DNA from: CAVQBP01 sp963848195
Lineage (GTDB): Bacteria > Bacteroidota > Ignavibacteria > Ignavibacteriales > Ignavibacteriaceae
DNA length: 64,000 nucleotides
Direction of reading: 5' to 3'
Assembly: GCA_963848195.1 (NCBI GenBank)
Contig: CAWKCY010000016.1
Coordinates: 124,001 to 188,000, forward strand
Both the position numbers and the translations under genes were made by a program. Position 1 is the stretch's first letter; each line of letters begins with the position of its first letter. The notes beneath the pieces are model-generated. The model made no database searches. It was not told the DNA's origin and saw only the letters and a list, made by a program, of their open reading frames with translations. Positions 7,382-16,683 of this stretch are shown one piece after another.

Positions 7382-9331
7382 ATGAATAATCAGATCAGAA
7401 TGCTTTCAGCAATAATGTTTAGCGATATGGTTGGCTACACCGCACTTATGCAGAATGATGAAAAGAAAGCAAAGGAATTAAGGGACAGGTATAGGAAAGT
7501 TCTGGAAGAAAATATCGTAAAACACCAGGGAAAGATAATACAATATTATGGTGATGGGTCTCTTTCAATTTTCGGGAGTGCAATTCAATCTGCTTTATGT
7601 GCTGTAGAAATTCAAAAAGAACTTTTATTAAATCCAACAGTATCATTAAGAATAGGGATTCATTCCGGTGATATTGTATATGATAATGATGGCGCTTATG
7701 GTGATGGGGTTAATATTGCATCTAGAATCGAATCCCTTGCTATACCGGGGAGCGTTCTTATTTCAGATAGAATTTTTGATGATATTAAAAATCATTCTTA
7801 CTTATCAGTGGAACTCTTAGGTACTTATAAATTAAAAAATGTTAAAAATCCAGTAAAAATTTATGCATTATCAAATTCCGGGCTCCACATTCCTACTTCT
7901 CAGCAGCTAAAGGAAAAAACCGGTTCTGAGGAAGGAAATAGTATTGCGGTCCTTCCATTTTTAAATATGAGTGCTGATCCTGAGAATGAATATTTCAGTG
8001 ACGGAATAACCGAAGAGATTTTAAATGCTTTAACAAATGTTGAAGGTCTGAAAGTAACTTCAAGAACTTCTTCCTTTGTATTTAAAAATAAGAATACGGA
8101 TATAAGAGAAATTGGTACGAAACTAAATGTTAATTCTGTTTTGGAAGGAAGCGTACGCAAGTATGGAAATAAAATCAGGATTACAGTTCAGCTCATAAAT
8201 ACTTTAGACGGCTATCATATATGGTCTGAAGTTTTTAACCGAGAGCTTGAAGATATTTTCGAAATTCAGGATGAAATCTCCAGGAAGATTGCGGACAAAT
8301 TAAGGAAAAGGCCTGAAGAAAAATTAAAGAATGAAACGCTTATTAAAACTTATACAAATAATCTTGATGCATATAATGATTATCTAAAAGGGATATTTTA
8401 TTACAACAAATGGACTCCGGAAGATCTTACAAAATCTGTTTCGTTTTTTAATGATGCTATAAAAAAAGATGAAAATTTTGTTTTAGCATATTCCGGTTTA
8501 GCAAACAGTTATGTGACTTTAGGTTTAACGGGAATTATGAATCCAAAAGAAGCTTATGAAGCTGCAAAAAAATATTCTTCAATAGCTCATGAGATGGATG
8601 CATCACTTACTGAAGCTCATATAGCACTTGCACTTGTAAAGATGTTTTATGAGTGGGATTGGAATGGAGCTGAAAAATGTTTTAAAAAGGCACTTGAACT
8701 TAACACCGGCGCTGCTTATTTACATTATAATTACTCGTTATATTTAAGAGCAATTGGAAATATTCAAGAGTGTGTAGAGGAATCGGAGAAAGCCCTTTCA
8801 CTTGATCCATTATCATTAGTAATAAATAATAATCTTGGTGAAAATTATGTATTTGCCGAGAGATACCGGGAAGCTAGGGATCAGTTTTTAAAAACACTTG
8901 AGCTTGATTCAAATTTCAGAGGTGCATTATGGAGTCTTGGTTATAATTACATATATATGAATGACTACGAAAAGGCTCTTGAAACATTTTTACTTGCACA
9001 ATCAAGAACAAAAGGAGATTCAATCGGGTTAAAAGGACAGGCACCACTTGGCGTCATTTATGCTCTGATGAATAATTATGATGAAGTGGATAATTGCTTA
9101 AAAATATTAAAAGAACGTGAAGCAAAAAATCCAGAGGTTTCCTTTACTTTTGATTATGTCATTATTTACAAAGCATTGAAAGACTATGATAAGGTGTTTT
9201 ATTACCTTGAAAAAGCATTTGAAGAAAGGAACGGCGGAATTCTTTTTATTGGTAAGCATCCCGCGTGGAGAGATGTTCAAACAGATCCCCGCTTTAAAAA
9301 TCTTATGAGAAAAGTGGGTCTCGAATCATAA
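7382..9331 (+). CDS. Class III adenylate/guanylate cyclase with TPR repeats
   Basis: A 649-aa cytoplasmic protein. Residues 5-170 are a class III nucleotide cyclase domain with both metal Asp residues (D15 in FSDMVGYT, D58 in YGDGSLSIF) and the transition-state pair N111 and R115 (VNIASRIES). The base-specifying Lys position before GDG is Gln54 (GKIIQYYGDG), so substrate choice is open. Residues about 185-320 are a TolB-N/FlgO-like domain (IAVLPFLNMSADPENEYFSDGITEE), often linked to cyclases of this layout. The remainder is TPR repeats. No membrane segment is seen. It would make a cyclic nucleotide in response to a protein or TPR-bound signal. The gene stands alone and has no strong ribosome-binding site. 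Confidence 0.88.
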   Translation: MNNQIRMLSAIMFSDMVGYTALMQNDEKKAKELRDRYRKVLEENIVKHQGKIIQYYGDGSLSIFGSAIQSALCAVEIQKELLLNPTVSLRIGIHSGDIVYDNDGAYGDGVNIASRIESLAIPGSVLISDRIFDDIKNHSYLSVELLGTYKLKNVKNPVKIYALSNSGLHIPTSQQLKEKTGSEEGNSIAVLPFLNMSADPENEYFSDGITEEILNALTNVEGLKVTSRTSSFVFKNKNTDIREIGTKLNVNSVLEGSVRKYGNKIRITVQLINTLDGYHIWSEVFNRELEDIFEIQDEISRKIADKLRKRPEEKLKNETLIKTYTNNLDAYNDYLKGIFYYNKWTPEDLTKSVSFFNDAIKKDENFVLAYSGLANSYVTLGLTGIMNPKEAYEAAKKYSSIAHEMDASLTEAHIALALVKMFYEWDWNGAEKCFKKALELNTGAAYLHYNYSLYLRAIGNIQECVEESEKALSLDPLSLVINNNLGENYVFAERYREARDQFLKTLELDSNFRGALWSLGYNYIYMNDYEKALETFLLAQSRTKGDSIGLKGQAPLGVIYALMNNYDEVDNCLKILKEREAKNPEVSFTFDYVIIYKALKDYDKVFYYLEKAFEERNGGILFIGKHPAWRDVQTDPRFKNLMRKVGLES

Positions 9332-9422
9332 ATATTAATAATTATTGTTATTAATTCCAGCAAGAATTTGATCTGCTGAATGACAACAATTGCGTAACTT
9401 CAGCGAGATAAAAGGATTAAGG

Positions 9423-11474
9423 TTATTCCGGTTTTGCTAAATTTGAACAGCTTCTTAAAACTTCTGCCACACTCCAGGCTTGTGCTACACAGCCTCTTGG
9501 TTCAAATGGTTTTTCAGCATCAAAAATTTCACTTATTGTTCCGATACAAGCCTCATTTAACTGCTTTTCAAATCCTTTCAGTATGTTCCGGGCAGTTTCT
9601 TTATTGCCTGTTTTTACTTTTAAGTAAGCATCAATATAAGGTCCTATCAGCCATGCCCATACAGTACCTTGATGGTATGCTGCATCTCTGGATCTCAGAT
9701 CTCCGAAGTATTTAGCTTTATAATCTTTACTAGCGGGGGCAAGGGATCTTAGTCCAGCGGGCGTTAATAAATTTTCTTCAACAATTCTTAAAACCGATTC
9801 CCATTTATCTTTTTCTAAAACAGGGTTTGGTAATGATATTGCAAATATCTGATTAGGTCTGCATGAAGCATCATTTCCGTTTTCTCCATCAATTACGTCA
9901 AATAAGTATCCCAATTCTTTATTCCAGAATTTTTTATTGAAAGATTCCCGGACTTTTACACTAATTTCTTGATATTTCTTTGCATCATCTTCGGCGGAAT
10001 TTTTTCTCATCCATTTTTCCGTAAGACAAAGAGCATTATACCACAAAGCATTTATTTCTACTGCTTTTCCCCGTCTTGGTGTTACTACCCAGTTATCCAC
10101 TTTTGCATCCATCCATGTTAATTGGTATCCTTCTTTTCCTTGAGTTAATAAACCGTCTTCTTTATCCATCTTAATTCCGAATTCTGTCCCATTAATATGA
10201 AATTCCATTATATTTTTAATAATGGGAATAAGTATATTTAAAGTAACCAAGTCATCTGAATATTCAATATATCTATCTAATGCATGAAAAAACCATAGGG
10301 TAGCATCGGCAGTATGATATAGCCCCTTTTTTCCTCCTTCGGGAAATAAATTTGGAATTAGACCATTATCTACGTAATGGGCAAAAGTTCTTAATATCCA
10401 ACGTGCTTCATCAATTCTTCCGGTGTTAAGAGTTAATCCTTCCAGACTTATCATAGTATCTCTGCCCCAGTCTGTAAACCAATGATAACCAGCAATAATA
10501 CTTCTAACGTCATCTCCACTTGCCTTTGCCCTAGCCTCATCTTCAACTCTTCCGACAGGTTTAATTATAAATTGATCAGCAGCAAGTTTTAATTCAGCCA
10601 GGAAGCTCCCATTTTCTTTTTGATTAGGCAACATTAGTAATCTCTTTCTCCTTTCAATTTCTGATGTTAGAACTTCATTATAATTTAATGCCAGCATTTT
10701 TTCCCATTCTTCAGTTGAAACAGATAAAACTGCTTCCGTTTGAGGAGTTAAAGTAGCTTTAAAATATCCCGGCGACCAGAGAGTTCCTTTCGATTCATAT
10801 CCTCTTTCTGCCTCAAGTTTATAATATATTTCTCTTGTCATTCCTCCGTCTAATACTAAAGTTGAATTTTGATTCTCAAATATCATCTTTAATCTCGGCA
10901 TGGAAGGATCAGCTTCTATTTCACACCGCTTTTCTTTTATTTTTAACTCATAATATTCCTTAATGGGTGTATTTATCGGAGCTTCATGCGGTCTGAAATT
11001 AAAAGAAGGTTTTATTTCAATTTCTAATGCTTGATTCCCCTCCAAAATTTTATAGCAGATATGTACTGTATTTTGCATATATGGCATTATAATTCTTTTT
11101 TCCAGTATAATATTTTTTATTTTATATATCCATACAGGTAAACCCATTTCCAATCTAAAGAGTTCTAAATATTTTACTTTTTTGACATCTAAGATATTTG
11201 CTGAATCTTTCTCTGAATTTAACTCTATGGCTGAAAATCCGGTTGAATGAACCTGTTCAGCAAGATGGTTCAACATGACTATTCTTCCAAAGGGTGAGGG
11301 GAGGGCAGCGTTCAAATAACTGTGGTACCTTCTAGTTAAAGTACCTCCCAATGTACCACTTGCATACCCACCTAAACCATTTGTTAGAAGCCATTCTTTG
11401 TTCAATGATTTCTCCTTCTCTTCGTCTGAAAGAGAACTAAAATCAATTTCTCTTACAACTTCATCCATAATCAT
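9423..11474 (-). CDS. Glycogen debranching enzyme (amylo-alpha-1,6-glucosidase, GH133)
   Basis: Hydrolyses alpha-1,6 branch points of glycogen or limit dextrins. The N-terminal half is the GDE_N domain (EWLLTNGLGGYASGTLGGTLTRRYHSYL, residues 27-54). The C-terminal half is the (alpha/alpha)6 GDE_C barrel with the signature GYHWFTDWGRDTMISLEGL and the later YHQGTVWAWLIGPY. At 683 aa it is full length for the bacterial single-function type. It starts 11 bp after treZ on the same strand, so the two are very likely co-transcribed. Another ATG lies two codons inside the chosen start. Confidence 0.94.
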   Translation of the reverse strand: MIMDEVVREIDFSSLSDEEKEKSLNKEWLLTNGLGGYASGTLGGTLTRRYHSYLNAALPSPFGRIVMLNHLAEQVHSTGFSAIELNSEKDSANILDVKKVKYLELFRLEMGLPVWIYKIKNIILEKRIIMPYMQNTVHICYKILEGNQALEIEIKPSFNFRPHEAPINTPIKEYYELKIKEKRCEIEADPSMPRLKMIFENQNSTLVLDGGMTREIYYKLEAERGYESKGTLWSPGYFKATLTPQTEAVLSVSTEEWEKMLALNYNEVLTSEIERRKRLLMLPNQKENGSFLAELKLAADQFIIKPVGRVEDEARAKASGDDVRSIIAGYHWFTDWGRDTMISLEGLTLNTGRIDEARWILRTFAHYVDNGLIPNLFPEGGKKGLYHTADATLWFFHALDRYIEYSDDLVTLNILIPIIKNIMEFHINGTEFGIKMDKEDGLLTQGKEGYQLTWMDAKVDNWVVTPRRGKAVEINALWYNALCLTEKWMRKNSAEDDAKKYQEISVKVRESFNKKFWNKELGYLFDVIDGENGNDASCRPNQIFAISLPNPVLEKDKWESVLRIVEENLLTPAGLRSLAPASKDYKAKYFGDLRSRDAAYHQGTVWAWLIGPYIDAYLKVKTGNKETARNILKGFEKQLNEACIGTISEIFDAEKPFEPRGCVAQAWSVAEVLRSCSNLAKPE

Positions 11475-11485
11475 TCATCTAAATA

Positions 11486-13435
11486 CTATTTAAGTTCTTT
11501 AGTTTCTATTGTCCCTATACTTGTTATAAATTTAGGATTCCATTCCGATTTAAGTAAAACTGCAGAATAGGATAAAATCTGCCATCCGTCATCTGTATCT
11601 AAGGGAGGGGTTCCGCATCCACCGTATTTAGGATCTTCAGTTGAAAATTCAATTTCCCAATTCATACCTTCCGGAGGTGCCAGCAAAGGTTCCGGGGCAG
11701 GGTTCAAATTGATATCTTTTTCTAAATTAATAATCAGGAGTTTTTCATAATCATCTAGGAAATATCTTATCAGAAAACAATCTTCCGTTAATATAGCACC
11801 GTCTGCTCTTCCTATTCCTTGGAAATCCATCTCAATTAATTTCTTTCTCACCTTAATCAGATCTTTATACATGGTATATATTTCTAGGTTCTTTTCTCTT
11901 TCATGCAAATTTAATTTGCAAATTTCAAATGAGTTTCTATCCATTGGGTTAGGGAGGCACTGCTGCATTTCCGGTGTTAATAATCTTCTAAATTGTGATA
12001 AAAAACTGATTCTCCCCTTTTTAGTTAATCTGGCAAGTTCTTCATTGTGATCGGCAAAATATAAAAAAGGTGCGGATGCATTAAATTCCTGCCCTTGAAA
12101 GATCATGGGTATACCGGGTGCTAAAAGGTTTAAGGTTACAATTGCTCTGTATTTGCCTGGTATTGATAAAGTATGTATTCTATTCCCTCTAGCGGAGTTT
12201 GCTATTTGATCATGGTTTTGAATGTAGAAAACGAATTTTTCAGGATTAATTTTATGTGCTGCAGTACCTCTTCTTTTTTTCTGCCATTTATATCTCTGCC
12301 CCTGAAACAAATATCCGTATTTAATTGATGAAATAAATTCTTGAGGTTTTCCTTTGTAGTCGGTGTAATAGGCTTCATTATTTCCTGTTAGGCACACAAC
12401 TGCGGAATGATGAAAATCATCATTCCAAACCGCGTCCATTCCAAATCCGCCTTCACATTGTTCCTTAATTAACTTCACTTCCTGTGGCTCATTTTCTGCT
12501 ATTACTAAGATATTCTTCTTTTTACTTTTATTTTTTATCTTTGAGGTTATTTCAGCTAAGATATGATTTGATGAAGAGTCATGAATATCTTGTGTTGCAT
12601 CCAGTCTTAACCCATCAATATGATATTCTTCTATCCAGTATTCTGCATTTGCTATAAAAAATTGTCTTACCGGTTCAGAATTATTACCGTCAAAATTTAT
12701 TGCGTCACCCCAATCGGTTTTATATTCAGTTGTAAAATAATCAGATGAGAACTCCTTCAAATAATTTCCATCCGGGCCTACATGGTTATAAACTACATCT
12801 AAAATTACCCCAATTCCTAAAGAATGAGCGGTATTCACGAAATTTCTAAAATCATCTGGCTTTCCATAAAGTCTTGTTGGTGCAAATAGATCAACGCCAT
12901 CATATCCCCATCCGAAATTTCCGGCAAATTCGGCAACAGGCATGATTTCTACGCAGGTTATTCCTAAATCGGATAATTCTTTCAATTCCTTTCTTGCCGA
13001 TTCCCATCTCCCTGCCTTTGTAAAAGTCCCTACATGTAATTCATATACTATCTGCTTTTTAAGTTCGTAACCTTTCCATTCATCATCTGTCCATTTAAAT
13101 TTATTAGGATCAACTACTTGCGAAGGGCCGTGAGGGCCGAAAGGCTGGAATCGCGAGGCTGGATCTGGAAATAATTTTGGATTGTTATCTAACTGAAATG
13201 AATATAATATGTTATTATTGAAGTTAAAGGTTCCTGAGAAATATCCATTCCCTTCATTGTCCAGTTCTCCTCTTGAAATTATATCATAGTCATTTACTGC
13301 TTTTTTTTGAACTATTAGGGTCATTTTTTGTTTATCGGGAGCCCAAACTCTAAAGCTAATTTTTCCGGCATTTAATACCTCAGCTCCTACCGGATATCTT
13401 CTCACTGCTTTTACATCTCTGCTTTCTATTAACAT
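11486..13435 (-). CDS. treZ: Malto-oligosyltrehalose trehalohydrolase (TreZ, GH13)
   Basis: Releases trehalose from maltooligosyl-trehalose by cutting the alpha-1,4 bond next to the trehalose end. An N-terminal CBM48-like beta domain is followed by the GH13 barrel with DVVYNHVG, the nucleophile D279 (DGLRLDA), the acid/base E314 (VIAENE) and D409 (QNHDQ). The spacing and motif GWGYDGVDLFAPTRLYG fit TreZ rather than a branching enzyme. At 649 aa it is slightly long. It sits in an apparent operon upstream of the GH133 debranching enzyme. Its usual partner treY is not in the window. It may use treY elsewhere or act on related branched dextrins. Confidence 0.92.
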   Translation of the reverse strand: MLIESRDVKAVRRYPVGAEVLNAGKISFRVWAPDKQKMTLIVQKKAVNDYDIISRGELDNEGNGYFSGTFNFNNNILYSFQLDNNPKLFPDPASRFQPFGPHGPSQVVDPNKFKWTDDEWKGYELKKQIVYELHVGTFTKAGRWESARKELKELSDLGITCVEIMPVAEFAGNFGWGYDGVDLFAPTRLYGKPDDFRNFVNTAHSLGIGVILDVVYNHVGPDGNYLKEFSSDYFTTEYKTDWGDAINFDGNNSEPVRQFFIANAEYWIEEYHIDGLRLDATQDIHDSSSNHILAEITSKIKNKSKKKNILVIAENEPQEVKLIKEQCEGGFGMDAVWNDDFHHSAVVCLTGNNEAYYTDYKGKPQEFISSIKYGYLFQGQRYKWQKKRRGTAAHKINPEKFVFYIQNHDQIANSARGNRIHTLSIPGKYRAIVTLNLLAPGIPMIFQGQEFNASAPFLYFADHNEELARLTKKGRISFLSQFRRLLTPEMQQCLPNPMDRNSFEICKLNLHEREKNLEIYTMYKDLIKVRKKLIEMDFQGIGRADGAILTEDCFLIRYFLDDYEKLLIINLEKDINLNPAPEPLLAPPEGMNWEIEFSTEDPKYGGCGTPPLDTDDGWQILSYSAVLLKSEWNPKFITSIGTIETKELK

Positions 13436-13506
13436 ATAATCTTTGTCTTTTTATAATTTTCCTTCCCCAAGTAAGTTAAAAAGAATACTTAGATAGTTTG
13501 GATAAA

Positions 13507-13719
13507 TTAAATTATCCCATCTAAGGGTGCCTCTCCTAAATTTTCTATAGAACCATCTGCATTTAAGACTATAACATTTCCATTTTCTTTATCTTTTATT
13601 TCACTTTTTGCAACTTTTATTGCTTCTTCCTTGGTATCATGTATAGAGAGTATTTCGTCAGTTTTCTCTTTTTTAACTCTCCATACACCTTTATACGGCA
13701 GTACATAATAAGTATTCAT
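13507..13719 (-). CDS. Small DUF2188-like protein
   Basis: A 70-aa soluble protein with the DUF2188 pattern: YYVLPYKGVWRVKKE, a helix TKEEAIKVAKSEIKD, then a beta pair with NVIVLNADGSIEN. Function unknown. It lies 71 bp upstream of treZ on the same strand and may be the first gene of that operon. A second, diverged member is at 53013-53231. Confidence 0.7.
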   Translation of the reverse strand: MNTYYVLPYKGVWRVKKEKTDEILSIHDTKEEAIKVAKSEIKDKENGNVIVLNADGSIENLGEAPLDGII

Positions 13720-14071
13720 CCGTTCTCCATTTAAAATAATAACTGCTTGGTATTATAGGAAAAAGTTAAATGCTCATCTGTGACTAAACATTTTAGGTTG
13801 ATTATAAACTTCCTTCTTCCATATGATAATCACAAGTACTATAATAATTTTCGTGTAAATGATTTTAATCATTTCAACTTATGATATTATATCTTTTGTC
13901 ATTGGGGGGTCATAGGATGGAATAATGGAATTGTGGAATATTGGAGTAATGCATGAGGTTGTTATATATTGATGAGATTAATTCATTATAAGTATAAATT
14001 GAGTTACTTAATATTAAAATAAAAATATGGGAAAAATGTTTTTTCCCGGTGTGACCTCCCTTTAGTATTGC
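13720..14071. other. Intergenic region with low-complexity G/T tract
   Basis: No gene is seen. 13903-13960 is a degenerate tract rich in GGAATAATGGAATTGTGG-type words, resembling the simple repeat at 30506-30606. The remainder is A+T-rich spacer that should include the promoter of the DUF2188-treZ operon. Confidence 0.45.
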
Positions 14072-14140
14072 TGATTTTAATTATAGATCAAAATGCTAAG
14101 CCTAAGCTTACCCCACTCATCAAAAAGGTGTTCACTTATA
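14072..14140 (-). pseudogene. Remnant of an outer-membrane beta-barrel C-terminus
   Basis: On the minus strand this reads VNTFLMSGVSLGLAF then a stop at 14088-14090, the shape of a last beta strand ending in Phe. A stop interrupts the frame immediately upstream. The 40 bases at 14072-14111 match 15231-15270 with one mismatch, including the stop codon and downstream bases. Both loci are therefore relics of one duplicated beta-barrel gene. Confidence 0.65.
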
Positions 14141-14400
14141 CTGTTACAGAGCATGATGTTGCTGGTAAACTCCCTGGAAGAAACCCAAGAAATTATTCTC
14201 ATTATAGTGATTATCTTTCCGAATTTTTTCAGCTGTTTTTTTCTGACTATTATCATTGATAAAATAAATATTTTATTATGTTTGAAAAATTTGAATATAT
14301 TCTTGCTTTGGCTTTTGCTGATCTAACAGATTATCAAAACAGAGGATTCCGGGTTCCGCCTGGGTCATACGGATGGCGCAATAGAAACTTTACAACTTAA

Positions 14401-14472
14401 CGTTTATATATTCGTCATGTATTAACACATTCAGAATATGATAGAGGAAATTGGAAGGAGAAAAATGATTAA
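14401..14472 (+). pseudogene. higB: 3' stub of a HigB toxin gene
   Basis: The frame ending with the stop at 14470-14472 reads YIRHVLTHSEYDRGNWKE plus three residues, the conserved C-terminus of HigB-type mRNA interferases. A stop codon at 14398-14400 closes this frame upstream and no HigB N-terminus is recognisable before it. The stub overlaps the start of the HigA gene by 8 bp, as in an intact higBA operon. I infer that most of the toxin was lost by deletion or rearrangement. Confidence 0.78.
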
Positions 14473-14881
14473 AGAGAAAGATGAAATAAAAAGAACAATA
14501 AAAGTTTGGCCAACTGTATCTAAAGTTGTGTCAACGATTCATACCGAAAGCCACTATAATAGAATGGTGAGTATGCTTGACGAATTAATTGATAAGGTAA
14601 ATGATAAAAGCGATCCAATAAAAGAATCACTCATCGATACATTAGGTACACTAATCAAAGATTATGAAGATAGAAATATTGAAGAACCAAAAGGAGATCC
14701 GATTGGAGTATTAAAATATCTTTTGGAAGAACATGGATTAAATCAAAGTGATTTAAAAGATATAGGAAGTCAAGGAGTAGTATCAGAAATATTAAACGGA
14801 AAAAGGCAGCTTAACTTAAGACAAGTTGTAGCATTAAGTAAAAGATTTTCAGTCTCGCCATCAGTTTTTATAGAACAATAA
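14465..14881 (+). CDS. higA: HigA-type antitoxin (XRE family HTH)
   Basis: A 138-aa antitoxin/repressor. The start at 14465 is chosen because GGAAGGAG precedes it by 4 nt and because it gives the standard overlap with higB; an in-frame ATG at 14438 would lie inside the toxin frame. The N-terminal helical half (IHTESHYNRMVSMLDELIDK) is followed by a Cro/C1 helix-turn-helix (LLEEHGLNQSDLKDIGSQ, then VVSEILNGKRQLNLRQVVALSKRF). It should bind DNA at its own promoter. With the toxin gene reduced to a stub it is an orphan, and may persist as an anti-addiction or regulatory protein. Confidence 0.87.
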   Translation: MIKEKDEIKRTIKVWPTVSKVVSTIHTESHYNRMVSMLDELIDKVNDKSDPIKESLIDTLGTLIKDYEDRNIEEPKGDPIGVLKYLLEEHGLNQSDLKDIGSQGVVSEILNGKRQLNLRQVVALSKRFSVSPSVFIEQ

Positions 14882-15230
14882 TAAAAAATTAAGGCTGGCA
14901 TAAAAAGCATTTTAAGCCAGTGTATGCGCACCGGCATTTTGAGATTTTTAAAATTCCATTATTTCAACTTTGCTGGTCAAAGGCTGCAGCTTTCAGTTAA
15001 TTTGTATGTAATTCTAATAACCCGGTTCCAATTATTCCTACGAAATAGCGTAGGTTTCAGGTCATTTTTTCATTTCTAAGCCCCTTAATTTACCTTTAGC
15101 CTATTCTTAACCCTTCTTTTTAATAATCCACACCTTAAAAACGAAATTCATATGTTTTCTCTATATCAAGAAATCCTATCGAAAAATTCCAGCGGCAGGT
15201 TAAGAACCTCAACCATCTTATTTGGTTTGA
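14882..15230. other. Intergenic region without an intact gene
   Basis: About 350 bp. Two small palindromes are visible: CTGGC with GCCAG around 14897-14922, and CCTACG-aaatag-CGTAGG at 15039-15056. Neither has a T-tract that would make it a clear terminator. No coding frame has support. Confidence 0.4.
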
Positions 15231-15246
15231 TGATTTTAATTATAGA

Positions 15247-15754
15247 TCAAAATGCCAAGCCTAAGCTTACTCCTCCGCTTATTAAAAACCTACCCGTTTC
15301 CGGATTAAAAAATGGGGTAATATCGACCATAATAATAATTCCCCCATTTTCTTTCTGGTGTCTTAATCCGATAGTTGAACTTATTAAAGTGGTTTCTTTA
15401 TTACCGAAAAAATCTCCATCAATTTCCCCGGCAAAATAAGTGATACCGATTCCTAATTCTAATTTGTTATTTCCGCTTTAATAATAATTAATCATTAAAG
15501 GAAAAGTCACGCCATAGATGAATGCACTTCCGATACTATCCTTATTCCAAATTCTTTTTTATTAAACCTTCATAATTAATAGAAAATATTATACCGTTTC
15601 CTCCTAATTCACCGAATATAACATTCCTGGAAAAATCTTGATTAACTATTGTATCCTTTGTAGAATCAATAATTTTATAATTATTGAGACAAAAAATATT
15701 CTGTGATTGAAATACAGCTACAAACAATACAAATAACCAAATTAATTTTTGCAT
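15247..15754 (-). pseudogene. Frameshifted outer-membrane beta-barrel protein
   Basis: The first 70 codons from 15754 give a signal peptide (MQKLIWLFVLFVAVFQSQNIFC) and the barrel-like start NVIFGELGGNGIIFSINYEG. That frame then stops near 15542. Another frame continues with IGSAFIYGVTFPLMINYY, a TAA stop, LELGIGITYFAGEIDGDF, and ends FLISGGVSLGLAF before the stop at 15247-15249. So one frameshift near 15550 and one in-frame stop separate pieces of a small secreted beta-barrel. The C-terminal end is duplicated at 14072-14111. It is probably a dead gene. Confidence 0.72.
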
Positions 15755-15945
15755 ATATACCTATATTTTATTTATGCTTTATTAAAAAGGAAAACGAAAC
15801 CAGAAAAATTAAAGTAAAACATGATCTTCTTCATAATAATTTCCTCCCTTGTTTGTTTCATATAAAAAATGTTAGGATAAAAGATAGCCAAAGAATATAA
15901 TTTGAATCTTACTTTCTGTTCTCATATTATATTTGTGACATAACA

Positions 15946-16617
15946 TTAGATTGCATAACCAATTAAGAAACTAAATAGATAATATTTGTGGATTCCAACA
16001 TTTGTAATTCCTAAATCGTAATATTCCTTTTTATATCTTATATCTAATTGGAACTGCCTAAATTGTAAATTTATACCAGTTGTTAAATAAAATCCTGAAT
16101 TATTTATATATGGTTTTACGTAATCAAAATATGGATAATCAGTATAATACTGATTAATATGAGGTTGAGATAAGCCAGATTTTTGATTATCGGAGATATT
16201 CCATGAAATGCCAGAGCCTAAATATATATTTACCAATATATTTTTAAATCTAAAAATATTATAATTAAATAGAACACTATTTTCCAAATTCCACAACTGA
16301 TATTTTTCATATCTAAATATTTCATGATTTTCACTATCTAAACCAACAGCTAAACCCGTAACTTTTCCACTTATATCTATTACACCCGGCTCCCAGGCAA
16401 GATAAAAATTCCCTGCAAGGTGCCAATTCAATCTTAATGATAAAATAAAAATTGGATTAGACTCGTGATTCAGCCTATTCCGGTAGTAACTAACCTCATC
16501 AGCTTTATAAATAGATGGAAATCCAATTCCAGCTTTAATGCCAAATTGCTGAGCAAATAAGAGGTTAGATTGAATTATTCCAAAAAAAATTAAAAAGACC
16601 AAGAGTATATTTCTCAT
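15946..16617 (-). CDS. PorT-like outer-membrane beta-barrel protein
   Basis: A 223-aa secreted protein with a signal peptide (MRNILLVFLIFFGIIQSNLLFA, cleavage after residues AQ) and a body of alternating strands such as FYLAWEPGVIDISGK, ILVNIYLGSGISWNI and FYLTTGINLQFRQFQLDIRYKKEYY. This is the pattern of the outer-membrane beta-barrel (OMP_b-brl) families common in Bacteroidota. It ends in a strand-like SFLIGYAI. Function unknown. It is intact, but lies among decayed relatives and fragments. AGGTGAAAA precedes the start. Confidence 0.72.
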   Translation of the reverse strand: MRNILLVFLIFFGIIQSNLLFAQQFGIKAGIGFPSIYKADEVSYYRNRLNHESNPIFILSLRLNWHLAGNFYLAWEPGVIDISGKVTGLAVGLDSENHEIFRYEKYQLWNLENSVLFNYNIFRFKNILVNIYLGSGISWNISDNQKSGLSQPHINQYYTDYPYFDYVKPYINNSGFYLTTGINLQFRQFQLDIRYKKEYYDLGITNVGIHKYYLFSFLIGYAI

Positions 16618-16683
16618 TTTTCACCTCAAAGTTTCTCTAATTTACCATTTCTATATTTCAATCATAAAGAATTAAACAACAAT

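Noticed and set aside
5711..9331. Zinc-finger protein, cyclase and HicAB as one defence or signalling island
   Set aside because: They are on different strands with long spacers and no shared regulatory motif, and each is explained on its own.
14278..14400. A 40-codon frame beginning MFEKFEYILALAFADLTDYQ just before the HigB stub
   Set aside because: It has plausible codons but no ribosome-binding site or recognised family, and it lies in a rearranged zone. It may be a fragment of something deleted, so I did not call it.
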